A stretch of 64,000 bases of DNA, from positions 264,709,925-264,773,924 of the forward strand of contig NC_081415.1 in assembly GCF_030272615.1 (NCBI RefSeq), given 5' to 3'. Under the pieces are notes generated by a model. The model did not search any database and was not told the DNA's origin. It saw only the letters and a program-made list of their open reading frames with translations. Position 1 is the stretch's first letter; each line of letters starts with the position of its first letter. A program made the translations under genes and the position numbers. Of the stretch, positions 46,561-58,663 are shown piece by piece. Source of the DNA: Cryptomeria japonica. Its lineage: Eukaryota > Streptophyta > Pinopsida > Cupressales > Cupressaceae.

Positions 46561-46589
46561 ATATTACCTTTTGTTTTTGTACCTGATAC

Positions 46590-47956
46590 AATATCATTTC
46601 CTAAACTACTCAAGATTCTACACTTCCCATTCTTGAACTGAAGATCATATTCCTTGTCAATTATCTATCCAACACTCAGAAGACTATTATTTAGACCTTC
46701 TACATACAAGACATCATTAGTATTGTGCTTACCATCAAGATAAATAGAACCTCTACCATGAATTATACTAGCTTTATCATAACCAAATCTTACAACACCA
46801 CTATCATAATTTTCCAAGCTCACAAAATTTTTCTTATCACCTATCATATCATGAGAGCATCTGTTGTCAATCACCCATTCATCTTTCTCTTCAACCTGTG
46901 CAGCCAAATCTCTTTCCTCACTAATGCAGCTAGCAGAATCAATAGTTATTGGATCATCTTCCTTGATAGCAATAAACACCCATTCATTATCACTTGAATT
47001 TCCATTATCATATTCATCATATGTCACACCTTCATCAGTAGCATAATAACATCTCTTCTAAAATTTAGGCTTGTGGGTTTTCTTAGGAACTCTTTTCGGA
47101 CACCTTGAAGCAAAATATCCTATCTTATTGTATGAAAAAAATTTAAGAAGCAACTTTCCTTCATACTTATTGGCTCCTTTAAGTAATCATCTGGAAATAA
47201 GCACTTAAAGCTCCTCAAGCTCTCACTCTTCTTCTTCAATTTCCTTCATCTCCTTCTCATATCTAGATATTTTCCTTGAAGAACTTTCACCCAGATCAAA
47301 TCTTTTCTTATCCTTCTCGAAAATAGAAGCTTTGAGTGCAGATTCTACCTTAGGAAGAGAATCACCAAATTCACTCAATTCAAAGGTTGACAACTTACCA
47401 ATCAACATGTCTTGGGTCACATCAGTCAAATTTTGGATCTCCTCAATAGAAACAACTTTATGTTTATAGGATGCAGGCAAGGATCTAAGCTCTTTAGCAA
47501 AAATCTCTTATTCTTCCAACTTTCCACCAACACATCTGATCTTGCACACAAGTTTATTTACCTTATGCATAAAAGAAGTAATTTTCTCATCTTCGCCCAT
47601 CCTCAACATCTCATACATCCTTTCAGGCTTTAAAATTTAGCAATCTTCACATAGTTGTCTCCTTCATATAGGGTTTCCAATTTCTTCTAGATCTCATGAG
47701 TTTTCTGCAATTCCATAACATTTTTCATTTCAAAATCTTTCAGGGCACTCAACAATGCTTCCTTAGCTCTAATATTACATTCAACTTCCTTAATGTCATT
47801 TGGAGTTGAAGGTCCATTTGCAGGATCAATATACTTGTTCTTTGTAATAGTCCAGTAAGTTTTGCCAATACATCTGAGATGACATTCCATCCGACTCTTC
47901 CAAAGAGAGCAATTTGTTCCATCATATCTCAAACTATCCTTCTTGTAAGTCGCCAT
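46590..47956 (-). pseudogene. Copia B gag and protease
   Basis: ATG at 47956 ('MATYKKDSLRYDGTNCSLWK', the copia gag start). The UBN2-like gag continues through a TAG-type stop near 47690 and a frame change to 'LIGKLSTFELSEFG' (about 47390). The knuckle region near 47110-47140 reads 'FFSYNKIGYFASRC', where only the last Cys remains. The protease region 'EWVIDNRCSHDMIGDKKNF' (about 46830-46880) has Asn-Arg in place of the family's Ser-Gly after the catalytic Asp. Several frameshifts, so non-functional. Confidence 0.8.
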
Positions 47957-47997
47957 CCCGGATCACCTCAAGTTGTTAAAATTCTCTGGAGGAACTA

Positions 47998-48009
47998 GCT
48001 CTAATACCA
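47998..48009 (-). other. Copia B primer-binding site
   Basis: Plus-strand GCTCTAATACCA; minus TGGTATTAGAGC, one C-to-T change from the initiator-Met site. It lies two bases from the 5' LTR. Confidence 0.85.
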
Positions 48010-48011
48010 TT

Positions 48012-51000
48012 TGATGAAAATAGCGCACACAACTAAGAGGGGGGGTAAATCAATTGTCACCAAATATTACAACAACTTACTTTAATCTCATATCTAATAA
48101 TTAAACAATGAAAGCATAATTCAACAACATAACATGAAAACACATAACACCAAGATTTTTGACATGGAAAACCCGGTCAAGGGAAAAACCACGGTGAGAA
48201 CCTACCCACAATATGATGATGCCCTATTAGAAGTATATGAAATATTACAATGGGTAATGCACATGCATTCAAGCACACTACCTAGAGCTCACTACTCAAA
48301 AATAACAAAGGAAAACAACCTTGGGAAGGCTCACTGCCTTACAAATAGATTTAGATCACTTTCAAAAAATCATGAACTGAGAAATAGCATCTTCAATGCC
48401 TGGTTATAGTTCCGATTAAGCACATAACTTTCATCCTCTTCTCACACTTCTTCTCTACTTTTGAAAGATTAATACATTATTCGCACACTCCACACACCTC
48501 TCATAATGATTGTTATATTTATTTATAAATGACATCAACCTTGGATCAATATCATCAAGGTTGACTCAACACATATCACTTAATTACAATAATATAACCA
48601 TACATGCTACAATATCAAATATGGACCAAAACAATGTCAGCTAAGACATAGCATGGACCTAAATCACCACCTTGAATATGAAACACCTCCATTTATTAAG
48701 CATCAAACATCTGCAACATGTTACAAGCATCATGTCAGTCGAGAATATGAATAACACCACTGGACCAAAGGAAATGATCAATAACGCGTTCATCAATCAA
48801 TGCAGACCGCCAACACAAATAGCACATGATCTAGAAATATCCAAAAGCATCATGAATTACCACAACAACATCCACACCAACTCAAATTATTACAATCATC
48901 GTTATCATCATACCGAACTTCAAGAACATTAACCAAACTGACTGTCAACCTGGAAGATTCACTTGCGGAGCTTAAAACCATGAACCATCTGAATTGAGGA
49001 CACATAAATGTCCCAAACATTCCTTCAAATTTGCAGACCAAGATAGTACAATGTAGAGCAATGTAGATCAAAATACTGAATACTGGAAACACTAAACAAC
49101 AAAAAAACTGGCCACAACACAAATAATCATAACTCACTCAAATCTTCATGCGAACCTCTAAATCTTGCACTGAATCAACTAGAGATAATTATCTAAAAAC
49201 CCTTTAATCAACAACACTGATCATCAACATATAGAACAAACTGACTAACTGAACATTATTGCATCACTTCATCAAACAGAGAAATATGTTGACATCAATG
49301 ACAACGCATCTCTCAGATATCAATAAAGAATGTATTTGTGTTAATCCTATGAGGATCTGGTTAATACCGAGAGGGGGGGATGAATTAGTATTAAGTCCAA
49401 TTCAAACTTTAAACTCAAAATCAAACTTATTTTAGTTCTGAAACCATTTAAGAAATATCTCAACTTCTGTAATCAGATATAATACCCTCTTTATCATATT
49501 TTCTTAACGCATTAATCAAATCATTTACCAATACTTTCACCACCAAAGCAATCATATAAACTTGATTATTTACCAACTCATTAACCTTATCAGTAAGATC
49601 AAATACTTTCTCAAACAACTTCTTATCAATACCGATAACCTCTGGTAAACTACTGATAAAACATCATAATCGATGTCTCAGAAATAATGCATGAAATGAA
49701 ATATAAACAAGAACATCACATGAAAAACATTCCACACATGAACACCATAAGTTTTTGATGTGGAAACCCAAATAGGAAAAAACCCACGGTGGGAGTTGGC
49801 ACCCACAAATATTTCTACTCTTTTGAAGTACGCCCTATTAGGAGCTTATCCTTGTTAGGAGCTTACAATACACCTTGTTAAGAGAAGACCCTATTACGAG
49901 TCACCCGGTTAGGGGATTTTCCTTGCAACCTGGTTAGGAGCTCGATGATCTTTTAGGATCAACCTTGTGAGAGGATTTAACACTCTTTTGAGAGATACCT
50001 TAGAGGACTTAAATGTTTAAGGCCTATTAGAACCTACTCGGTCAAGGGATTTAATCTACTGCAACTATTAGGGAACAACAATGAAAGAATGATCTGTTAC
50101 TTGCACTTCTTTGCTTGCTTGATCAGATCCAATTATACACAACACTCTGTAACTCTCAGGAAGATCTCACACTTCACTTGGATGACTTAACACATTCTCT
50201 AAGACCACTGACACAATGAACATCAACTATGTCAACATAAATAGCCATCTCAACAAGGTCAGCCAAAAAACCTAATTACATCATGAATTTACAATTAGAT
50301 CATCATAGATCATCATAGATCATTATCCAGATCATTACAATAAATTATAATGCAATATCAACCATTGGTTGATCATAACTCATCATGGAAATCTGATCTG
50401 TATCCTCAAAACACTCTACTAAGTGTTTCACTGATTCCCAAGAAAATCTTCCTTGAATCGCGCCAAAAAAGCTATCAAATCTTTCACGTGGGTTGTGGCG
50501 TGTTACCAAATTCATATAGACTCACTGTCGATCATCGTCATTATAGAAATCATTACCGGTTTGATGATTTCTTCACCGGTCCTTAAACCCTACTAAAACC
50601 TTAGCAAAACTTCATCAGAAATTTAAAACATGCCTTACGGTAATGATCACAAGTTCCGGTTTTGGTCATATACACCTTTCCATGATACAAGTTCACCATC
50701 CAAACCACAAATCAGCAATCATCACCAATCGATTGATCCAATCAAAACAATTCTGCTTTACCGGTTAAAGTCCTATTTCATAGACTTTAGTACACTACCG
50801 ATAAACCCTGTCTTTCGGTAAACCAAATCACTTAGATGCCAAAACAAAACATCAAGAACATCAGTTGCCAGTAATGACAACACAAATAACTGATCATGTC
50901 ATCTATTAATAGAATCTCAATCTCTTCATCACAAATAGACTTCTATCCTTTACCGGTGCAGTCATCCAACTTCAACTGCATCACCTGATTTGCATTAGTT

Positions 51001-51069
51001 ATGCCAAATGCCAACAATTTGCAGTACTCATCCCAACAATCTCCCAAAAATGTCCAACATCAACATCTT
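48012..51069 (-). repeat. Copia B 5' LTR, interrupted by a solo LTR
   Basis: Outer parts 48012-49338 and 51022-51069 match the 3' LTR at 29423-30789. TGATGAAAATAGC at the start, a GGGGGGG run at 48040-48046, CCAACA at the end. The middle, 49339-51016, is a separate solo LTR with its own target duplication. Confidence 0.88.
49339..51016 (-). repeat. Solo LTR of another copia family
   Basis: 1678 bp, TGTTAATCC...AATGCCAACA, flanked by a perfect 5-bp duplication ATTTG (49334-49338 and 51017-51021). No internal region remains. It has the copia LTR features seen in A, B, C and G: a G run (GAGAGGGGGGG) near the plus-strand start and the hairpin motif at 49753-49790. Orientation minus is inferred from those features. 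CCGGT words are frequent near 50550-50960. Confidence 0.9.
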
Positions 51070-51079
51070 GAGCATGAGC

Positions 51080-51225
51080 TTTGTATCCAAGGCCATATGA
51101 ACTTGTATTTCCTTGACTTGAAGAGGTTCTAATATGCCTTGTTCATGGAGGCCTAAACCTTTGCCTTGATAATTCATTTTTTGACAAATCCTTTTTCCAA
51201 TAGGATATTTATTATTTTGGAAACA
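51080..51225 (-). pseudogene. Element F G-patch segment
   Basis: The minus strand reads 'NNKYPIGKRICQKMNYQGKG', then L-G-L-H-E-Q-G-I-L-E-P-L, and after a one-base shift 'SSYGLGYKAHAQD'. This fits the G-patch pattern: aromatic-x-G-x-G-L-G, x4-G-I-x-x-P, then G-L-G-Y. The reading continues across the copia B insertion into the peptide-repeat part at 29422. G-patch domains act in RNA binding or helicase activation; here it is a former retroelement domain. A stop-free frame is only partly preserved. Confidence 0.6.
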
Positions 51226-51507
51226 AGATGTGAGTCCATTTTGAGGGGGATGGGATGTGGAACAAATTATAAGATCTTGGAGGAAATCGAAGTGGATGAA
51301 GGTGGAAGAGCCAAGTTGATGGTTATGGGATTCATGGATAGCTTGGATAGGGGTGATGGGATCTTGTGGAGGATTAGGATTATGACATGGATATTGAGGA
51401 ATACTTTGATCTTGACTTGGGATGGGATAATGTGGTGGAGTGGAAGGGATTATTAGATCTTGAGATGGAAGGGGATCATGAAATGAGGAGGAGGGGATAC
51501 TTAGATT

Positions 51508-52392
51508 TTAAGATGGAGTGAGATTATAGGAGGGAGTGGAGGATATAATTTGATTTTGAGATGTAGAAGTATCATGAGATGGAGAGATCCCTTGTTTTTG
51601 AGGTGGAGAGGAATCTTTGCTAGCATTATTTGGAACAAGGTCTTGGCATGATAGGGGTTGTGGGGATTGTGTGATGTCAGAAGATATGGATTCTTTAACT
51701 TTGGGTAGATGGGGAGATAGTGGTATCATGAATCTTAGGGAATTGAGGGTTGTCTTGATTTGGAGTGGATGGAGGTGAATGGAGGAATTGGGTAGATTGG
51801 ACAAGTTTGTTTTGAGGTGGGGATTTTTTCTCCTTTGCTAGTATTTCTTGGATAAAATTATAGAGAAAGGACTTGGAGAATGGGGATGGTGTGGATTTTG
51901 GAGGATGAGGATTATGTGGAGGTTTAGTGTTAGATGGAGGATTGGGATTATGGATTGGGGGATTAGGATTAAGGCTTAGAGAACTATGGTGTAAGTGACT
52001 TGGATGGGGAGTGGAGGTGAAGGTGTTGTAAAAATATGGGGATTGGGATGTGGATTGGGGGGGGGGGAGACAGAGGTATACATATTGGATTAGAGGGGTA
52101 TGCAAATGCAGGATAATATGATGACATGGATGAGGAATAAGAAGGATTTCCCTTGTCAAAGGTAGGGGGAGGATAAGGAATGTGAGATGAATTTGGATTG
52201 ACTTGGTAAGTTGGTTTGGGTGGGAGACATGAATAGGTTGAAGTTGGATAGCTTTGAGGCATGCATGAGCTAGATGGGTATGGTTGATAGGGTGATCATT
52301 GAACTTCCATAATCATTTCTTTAAACCAACCCATGATTCTTTAATGTGGGTTTTGGGCAGCCAAATTTTCTTTTTGTGAGAGTGTGTAGACC
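51508..52392 (-). pseudogene. Element F Pro/Ser/Tyr-rich gag-like region
   Basis: Minus strand from the H junction (52392) down: 'THSQKENLAAQNPH', a stop (possible former Gln), 'RIMGWFKEMIMEVQ', a stop, then a long Pro/Ser/Tyr-rich part ('SYPTSTYSCLPPKPTYQVNP', 'SHIPYPPPTFDKGNPSYSSS'). Several frames remain open because of the composition, so the true frame is certain only for the first half. It joins 60242-60470 across H. Confidence 0.5.
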
Positions 52393-53662
52393 TGTAAAGC
52401 AGAAAATCGCAATCGAACCCTAGTTGCTCTCCCCTCTTCCAACTCCGAGGAGAGAGAAGGGAGGTCTCTAGGGTTGATGGTTTTCACTTAGGGAGACTTT
52501 ACATTCAAAAGAGGGGTTGAAACCCACAAGATCCAATCCCACACAATGCAAGATTGGATTCTAAATGAGTTTCAAGGGTTAAGATAGCAAGGCTACCCTC
52601 TTTTGTAAAGAATGTTGATAGAAGAATTAAGCTAGGAATGCATAGAAAGTGACAAAGATTCACTTATAAACTGAGATAGGGATATAGGATGAAGCTGTGG
52701 ACTTGGAATTAGTAGTAAAATGTCGATACGGCGCTGTCCTGCAAATTTGAGCAAAAGTTGACGGGATGATGGCACCCGGCGCCACGTTCCTCCGAAAAAT
52801 CCGCGAAACGAAGGGGGATCTGTTCGTCTCTGCACAAGGATTCCAGATCTTCAATTTCAGCCGCGTACCTGCAACCTACACACAGAAAAGCGAAGATGAT
52901 TGGGGGGTTAGGGATTAGGGGTTTGCCTTTAGGTCAAACCCCGGTTTTGGAATTAACCAAGAAATGAGAAATTGCTGTAAATGTAAATGTCTGTAATGTA
53001 AAACAAGTACTAATACCTTGTTGTAAGGATGTTTGTATCCTTATGTGCGAAGGTATAGATGTTGTTGTTTGTTGTATGTTGTATGTTGTAGTATGTGATC
53101 TCCTCTTCAATGGTTGAATCCTTGTCTTGAATGCAACACTTAGCCTTGAATGGAGACTTAGAAGGAATGCTTGAATGCTTGAATGCTTGAATGCTTGAGT
53201 ATAGTTTCCATGCTTTGTACACATATCCTCTTCATCCTTTTTTTTATCTCTACTCAAATGAGAGAGGAAGATGTAGTTTATATACTTGCCAATTAGGGTT
53301 GATAGACTGATTTTTCCGACCTTAGGCCGACCAGGAAAGTTTATTTTCCAAATTGCAAACAAAAAGACCCGAAGTCCCATAGGAAACTGGGCCCAAAATA
53401 GGCCCAGGGACCAGGGCGCTGGGCGCCATGGTCCTGGGGGACTAGGGCGCCCTAGTCCTGAAGGACCAGGGTGCTGGGCGCTCTGGTCCTACCTCCCGGG
53501 ACAACAGGGTGCAAAGGAGGTTCAAGCCAGGGTGCTAGAAAATGCAGTTTTTTGGTGTCATAATCAGGTTTCGGGGTCTCCATTCAGGTTGCGTGTTGCG
53601 TCGCCATCGTGAAGACCGAAATGCAGTCGAAATTGCAAGTGTCACAATTTTAGGACGCTACA
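52393..53662 (-). repeat. Element H 3' LTR
   Basis: TGTAAAGCAGAAAATCGC...GGACGCTACA on the plus strand. It has an array of three imperfect inverted repeats of the GGACCAGGGCGC type at 53408-53490 (one copy in the partner), an 8-bp repeat TTGAATGC near 53170-53200, and a TATA box at 53277-53284. Confidence 0.95.
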
Positions 53663-53680
53663 TTTAGCCCCCACTTTAGC
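53663..53680 (-). other. Element H polypurine tract
   Basis: Plus-strand TTTAGCCCCCACTTTAGC next to the LTR; minus GCTAAAGTGGGGGCTAAA, a PPT. Confidence 0.8.
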
Positions 53681-54404
53681 GGGAGTATGTATGCTCATAC
53701 TTTCGATAAAGTACAAGGAAACAACATTGAAAGACTTTCACCACGTCAAGGAGGCAAGACACACCAAGCCCCCAGTGGACTAAGGATATTACGACTTCGA
53801 TTGAAAAAGTACAAGGGAAGATCACGAGGGAGAACCATGACTGTCAATAGTAAGGTTCCCTCACTATGAGTCATGCAAGAGAAATACCGAAAATTTTCAA
53901 GGCAAAGCTAAGTTCGCCAAGAAATTTTGGAGCATCTTAAAGGAATAGATAGGGTGTATTCCCCCTACGTTAAAGCAATCGCACACGCCTCAACGGGGGT
54001 GATTGTTTTAATGTACTGATACACATAAAAAGTGGGAAAGGAAAGGAGCACGTTATCACAAAGATTTAGCCCCCAAGTGTGAGATAAACCCAAGGATAAT
54101 ATACACAAACACAAAGCACAAGGTGACTTCGCTTTCCTCGGGGTCAGTATGCTGTATGATAAGTCATGTATATATATCATATGTATGTATGCATAATTGT
54201 TCTTCATTCCCCAATCAAGGAAGGTCACCTAGAAGAAGGGAACACATGTGTCTTTTGAGTCAACATGAGAGAGACCAAAAGAGATCTCAATGCTTTGCAT
54301 CGTCCTCAAGTAGACAACACTAAGGACAACAAATAGAAGAATGAGAATAACATATAGAAGAAGTAACAAAAGAGAGGAGGAGAGAATCTGCTATGCTAAT
54401 GTAA
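53681..54404. other. Element H 3' non-coding part
   Basis: Between the ORF end and the PPT. No RT, RNase H or integrase motif in any frame. This is where pol would have to be in an autonomous relative. Confidence 0.6.
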
Positions 54405-57400
54405 CTAGTCTAGCACGTCATCTACCCCCCGATCTTGCTGATCAATGTTTTGGGAAGGTAGGGAACACGCTAGAGGAGGAACATCCAACACAGCAGATGG
54501 AGCTATCACAAGATCCAAACAAGGGCTATGTTCATGTTCCAAGCCACGTTGTTCTTGTCTAGGAGCTAGGATAAGTGCTTTAGAAAATTCATTAGATAAA
54601 TGGTTATCAATATCAACAAGTTCATATTCACTATCAGAAGCAAGAGGAGTAGCATTTTCATCATGAATAACATTTTCATCTATAGCATCATCAAGATTTA
54701 TAAAAATAGGATCTTTAACTCACACAGGATCAAGACCATCATGCATCTTATGTTTAGGAGATTTAGGCTCAATTTCCGGCTGAGGAGAAAATGGAATAAT
54801 GCTTGTTGAAGGTGTTTTTGGAGATTGCAAAGTTTGAGAAGCAGCTGCTTGAGCTCTAAGACGACGCTTTCGTTGGCATTCACGTGCAGAACGATTTCGT
54901 CTAGTCTTAGTAGGAAGTGGAGAAGATTGAGGAGGAGGAATGTTCTCATCTTTATCACTTGGGTGTTTAGGTTGTGGTCTCTTCGGCTGGATAATAGGAG
55001 AAGAAGAAGGTCTCTTCTCTCTATAAAAGGAAGGAGGAGGAACTGCTCCATATAAAGGAGGAATATTTGGTTTAGGAAGAAGACCAAGTCCATCATGACG
55101 AGGAGGTATAGGTCTACTCTTAGGAAGTTTATTCGACAAAGACATAGTCACATCCATAGGGATTGGTTGAGAATCTTCTTGAGGAAAGACATTAGTTTTA
55201 TCTTTCAAAGGAAGAACTTCCTTCTCAAGAATGATAGGAATGTCAAGTTTAGGTGTTCTAGGTTCACTTAGAGATAGGATCATATCTGTTTTCCACTTTT
55301 GATAAGATTTGAAAAGATGATCACTTCGCGGAGGAAGAGATTGGAATTGTTTAGGCCAAAAGTAATCAATAGGGACACTAGAGGTTCTTTCAGCTGGTTT
55401 AAAGAGACTATGATTGACAGTAACAACTTCACCATTATGGGGAAATTTCAAACATTTATGAATAGGAGAAGCAATAGCTTTCATGGAAGATAGCCAAGGA
55501 TAGCCAAGCTTCACACAAAATTGTTCGGATGAAGGAATAATAGAAAAGTTCACATCAAGAGATTTGTTATGAACTTCAATAGGTAATCTAATAGAACCAA
55601 TTGCAGGAGAAGAAAATGCATCAAATAATTTCACAACCACATCTGTTTTGTCATAGATCACTTGATTCAATTGCAAAGTAAAGAGAAATTCTTCGGTAAT
55701 AACATTAACCATGCACGAAGGATCAATAAGCACTCCACGGCAAGGTGTATTCTTGACTTTTGCAACTATGTATAAAGGACCATCAGGTGCCCTGATAGTT
55801 TCACTAAAATCAAATGTGATGGAAGGTTCTTTAAGGTTTTCTTGCTGCTCTACAAAGTTAATCACATTCGGAGTCATAGACACAAGACCATCAGATGATA
55901 AAGAGGAATCATTAGTCTCAATCGCATTAGATGTATGAGAAGGTAATGGATCAGTAAAAATCTGAAGATTTTGGTTAGGAGGAGCTACAGATGTGTTGCC
56001 TTTATCATTCACTCCAGAAATAGAGATAGTATTATTATCAATCAAATCTTGAATTTTACCCTATAAAGAAAAACATTTTTCAGTATCATGCCCAGGCTGA
56101 CGATGAAATTGACAAAAAGATTTGTTATCAAAATAAGGTGAAGTAATCTTTGTAGGATCAATTTGCCTTATAGGAGGAAGAGTAAGCACATTTTGTTCCA
56201 ATAACTTATTCATAATACTACGCAATGATTCATTCAAAGGAGTATACTTTCTTTCTTTCTTGAAAAACTTAGAAATAGGAGGCACACCTAATGCTGCATT
56301 CACATTGTTGTTGATGATGTTTTCATTGAATTTGATGGAATCTCTGTTCGGTTTAAACTTCCCAAATGGTTGTTGACTGCTATCACCCTTATCACTCGGA
56401 GCCATAGGATGTGATTGTTCCATTTGACTCACAGTCAGTTGATAATTGTGAAGAGTTGCACACAACTATTGGAAAGAAGTAAACTCAGAAAACAGAAGTT
56501 TGCCTCGAATATCTTTTTGTAAATTAGAAATAAAGATTCTTTGAATATCATTGTCAGGCATTGGAAAAGAGATTTGAGCATACAAATGCTTATATCTACC
56601 AATGAAATCAGTCACTTTTTCTTTAACACCTTGTTTACAATGCATTAAATCAATCAAAGTAACTTTAGGAATTATATTGTTTTGAAATTGTTGAATGAAA
56701 GCATTTGCAAGTTGTTCGAAAGAAGTAATAGAATAAGAAGGCAACGAGCAATACCATTGTAGGGCTTTGTCTCTTAATGTTCTAGTAAACAGTTTTGCAA
56801 GCAACCTTTGGTCATAAGCAAAATCAGTACATATTGTTTGAAAAGTCTTAACATGTGTTAGAGGATCACCTTTACCATTATAAAGCTCCAAATGCGGGAT
56901 TTCAACATGTTTAGGGGGGATAGCTCGAACAATGTCAAGAGAAAGTGGGCTCGCAACATCAAATGTGGGCACACTAAACTTAGATTGATTCATAGAGGCA
57001 ATTTGTTGCTATAAAGAAGAGACTGTTTGTGCAAGATTGTTAATGGTCGCTTCAGTCGAAGAATTCATATTAGATGTGTTAGATTGAGATGGAGGTGTTA
57101 TGTTATTGAAAGAAGGTAAAGAGTAAGGTGGTGGGACTCTATGATAATTAGTCATAGGAGATGATTGGACAGGAGGAACACTACAAGGAGGAATAGAATG
57201 GTTAAGTGAATTGCCCCCTTGCGTCATGTTCATTTGTGAAGATGTAATAGGAACACTCATTGAAGGAATGAATGAAGAAGTCGGATTAAATGAAGGAAGA
57301 GGGTTAATTGAAGAGGAAGGATTACCCCCATGACTAGTGATCATAGGAGGAATGTCTTGTATAGAAGTAGCCATTATGTTTGATGTAAAGGTAGGTATGC

Positions 57401-57848
57401 TAGCAATAGAAGTTGTCAAAGGAATAGAATGATTGACTTGAGTGGGAGGTTGTGTATAACCTAAAGTTTCAGCACAACTCTTTATAGGAATCACATTCGA
57501 ATCCACAATGTGTGCAATACCACGCAAAATATCAATTCCATTCTTATCACTTTGAACCATACGTTTTAGACCCTCAATTAAAGGAAGAGCTTGACTATCG
57601 GGGTATTCTTGAGACATCCATTGTCGAAAATCGTCAAATTGATTATCCAATTTCGAAAGTTGTTCTACAGAAACCTCATGGAGAGCTTCTTCATCATTAG
57701 GAGGATTAGAGGAATTACCCATGTCCTCGTTAAAAAGGCTATTCAAATTAGGTTCCATCTCCTCGGTAGTTAAACCTCGGAAAGACTTAATTCTACGGCT
57801 TCGTCTAACGGGAATAGTGTAAGTAGGGCTTATTGTTGTAAAACTCAT
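54405..57848 (-). pseudogene. Element H gag-protease ORF with four premature stops
   Basis: One unshifted frame of about 1147 codons from 'MSFTTISPTYTIPVRRSRRI' (57848) to the TAG at 54405. N-terminal Ser/Pro-rich part. Gag domain at 56993-56466: 'HVEIPHLELYNGKGDPLTHV', 'RDKALQWYCSLPSYSITSFE', 'KEKVTDFIGRYKHLYAQI'. Knuckle CQFHRQPGHDTEKC at 56114-56073 (C-x2-H-x4-H-x4-C). Protease near residue 709, 'GVLIDPSCMVNVI' (Asp at 55724; D-P-S-C in place of D-T/S-G), and 'LGYPWLSSMKAIASPIHKC'. C-terminal tail with basic and Pro-rich stretches ('KTRRNRSARECQRKRRLRAQ'). The four stops are TAG at about 57008, 56465 and 56060, each between residues consistent with Gln, and TGA at 54717, consistent with Arg CGA. 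It would make particles; no enzyme to copy the element is encoded. Confidence 0.88.
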
Positions 57849-57948
57849 GCACTAGAAAGGGAGAGAAGATTTTGAATTTAGAGGTAGCAATTTTTAGTAA
57901 AATCAACCAATCTTCTAGATTTAAGCTGTTAAATGCAATCACGACAAT

Positions 57949-58039
57949 CTCCCGAAATTTCAAAAAAAATGTCAGGGACCGTGGCGCTCGGAGTGCACAC
58001 GGTCCTTGCAACTTTTTTCGAAATTTGCAGGGATGAAAG
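57949..58039. repeat. Element H leader repeat, copy 1
   Basis: 91-bp direct repeat with 58573-58663, starting CTCCCGAAATTTC and ending CAGGGATGAAAG. It contains GTGGCGCTCGGAGTGCACAC and GGTCC, reminiscent of the GGACC-GGCGC words of the LTR array. Located in the 5' untranslated leader. Confidence 0.9.
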
Positions 58040-58572
58040 TTATGATGATTTTAGAGCTAATCTGAAAAAATTGAGTGATTATACGATCTGTAGATAGGCC
58101 AAATTAAAGTTGCAATCTCAAAATTGAACCCTACCAAGATTGTCGAAAAATGCAAAAATTTGAATTTTGAAAAAGACAGGGAAACTGAAATTTTGAATTT
58201 TATGATTTTAGAGGGAATGTCAAAAGCAATGCAAGTTTTGAAATTTAAAAATTGACTCAATTTCACGCAAAATTCAATTTTGAAAGCAGAAATCAAAGTT
58301 GTTGTAATTAAGCATTTAATTTCAAAAGTCACAAAATGCAAGAATTGAAATAAAGCACTGAAATTTCGAATGAATGCAAACACACTTTTCAGATTTAGGA
58401 CAGTAAGAAACACAATTTTGACACAAAATTTCAATTTCAACAATTTTTGAATGATTAGGAGCCTTAAACCAAGCAATCACAAGACCAACTTTGACTGTAA
58501 TTTTGAAAGTGTTATAATTGATAAAATCAGCCAAAATTCTGGATTTTAGCAGAAAAATACAGTAAGATCTAG

Positions 58573-58663
58573 CTCCCGAAATTTCGGAAAAAATGTCGGG
58601 GACGATGGCGCTCGGAGTGCACACGGTCCTCGCAACTTTTTTCCAAATTTTCAGGGATGAAAG
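58573..58663. repeat. Element H leader repeat, copy 2
   Basis: Second copy of the 91-bp repeat. The central 20 bases, TGGCGCTCGGAGTGCACACG, are identical to copy 1; differences are scattered and mostly transitions. Confidence 0.9.

Larger units (their letters stand above)
29423..51069 (-). mobile_element. Copia B, full-length but carrying three insertions
   Basis: Minus-strand Ty1/copia. LTRs: 29423-30789 (1367 bp) and 48012-51069 (1375 bp once its own insertion is removed). Initiator-Met primer site at 47998-48009. Target duplication CCAAC (29418-29422) and TCAAC (51070-51074), one C/T change. Inserts: D (31891-36811), C (36946-44734) and a solo LTR (49339-51016). Without them the element would be about 7 kb. 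It belongs to the same family as G at the right edge of the window. Confidence 0.88.

Noticed and set aside
53170-53205. TTGAATGC tandem repeat as a CRISPR-like array
   Set aside because: 8-bp units without spacers; a microsatellite in the H LTR with one unit more than in the partner LTR.
54825-55055. Arg-rich plus-strand ORF and similar ones at 54698-55096
   Set aside because: Antisense or alternative-frame shadows of the H gag-protease ORF.
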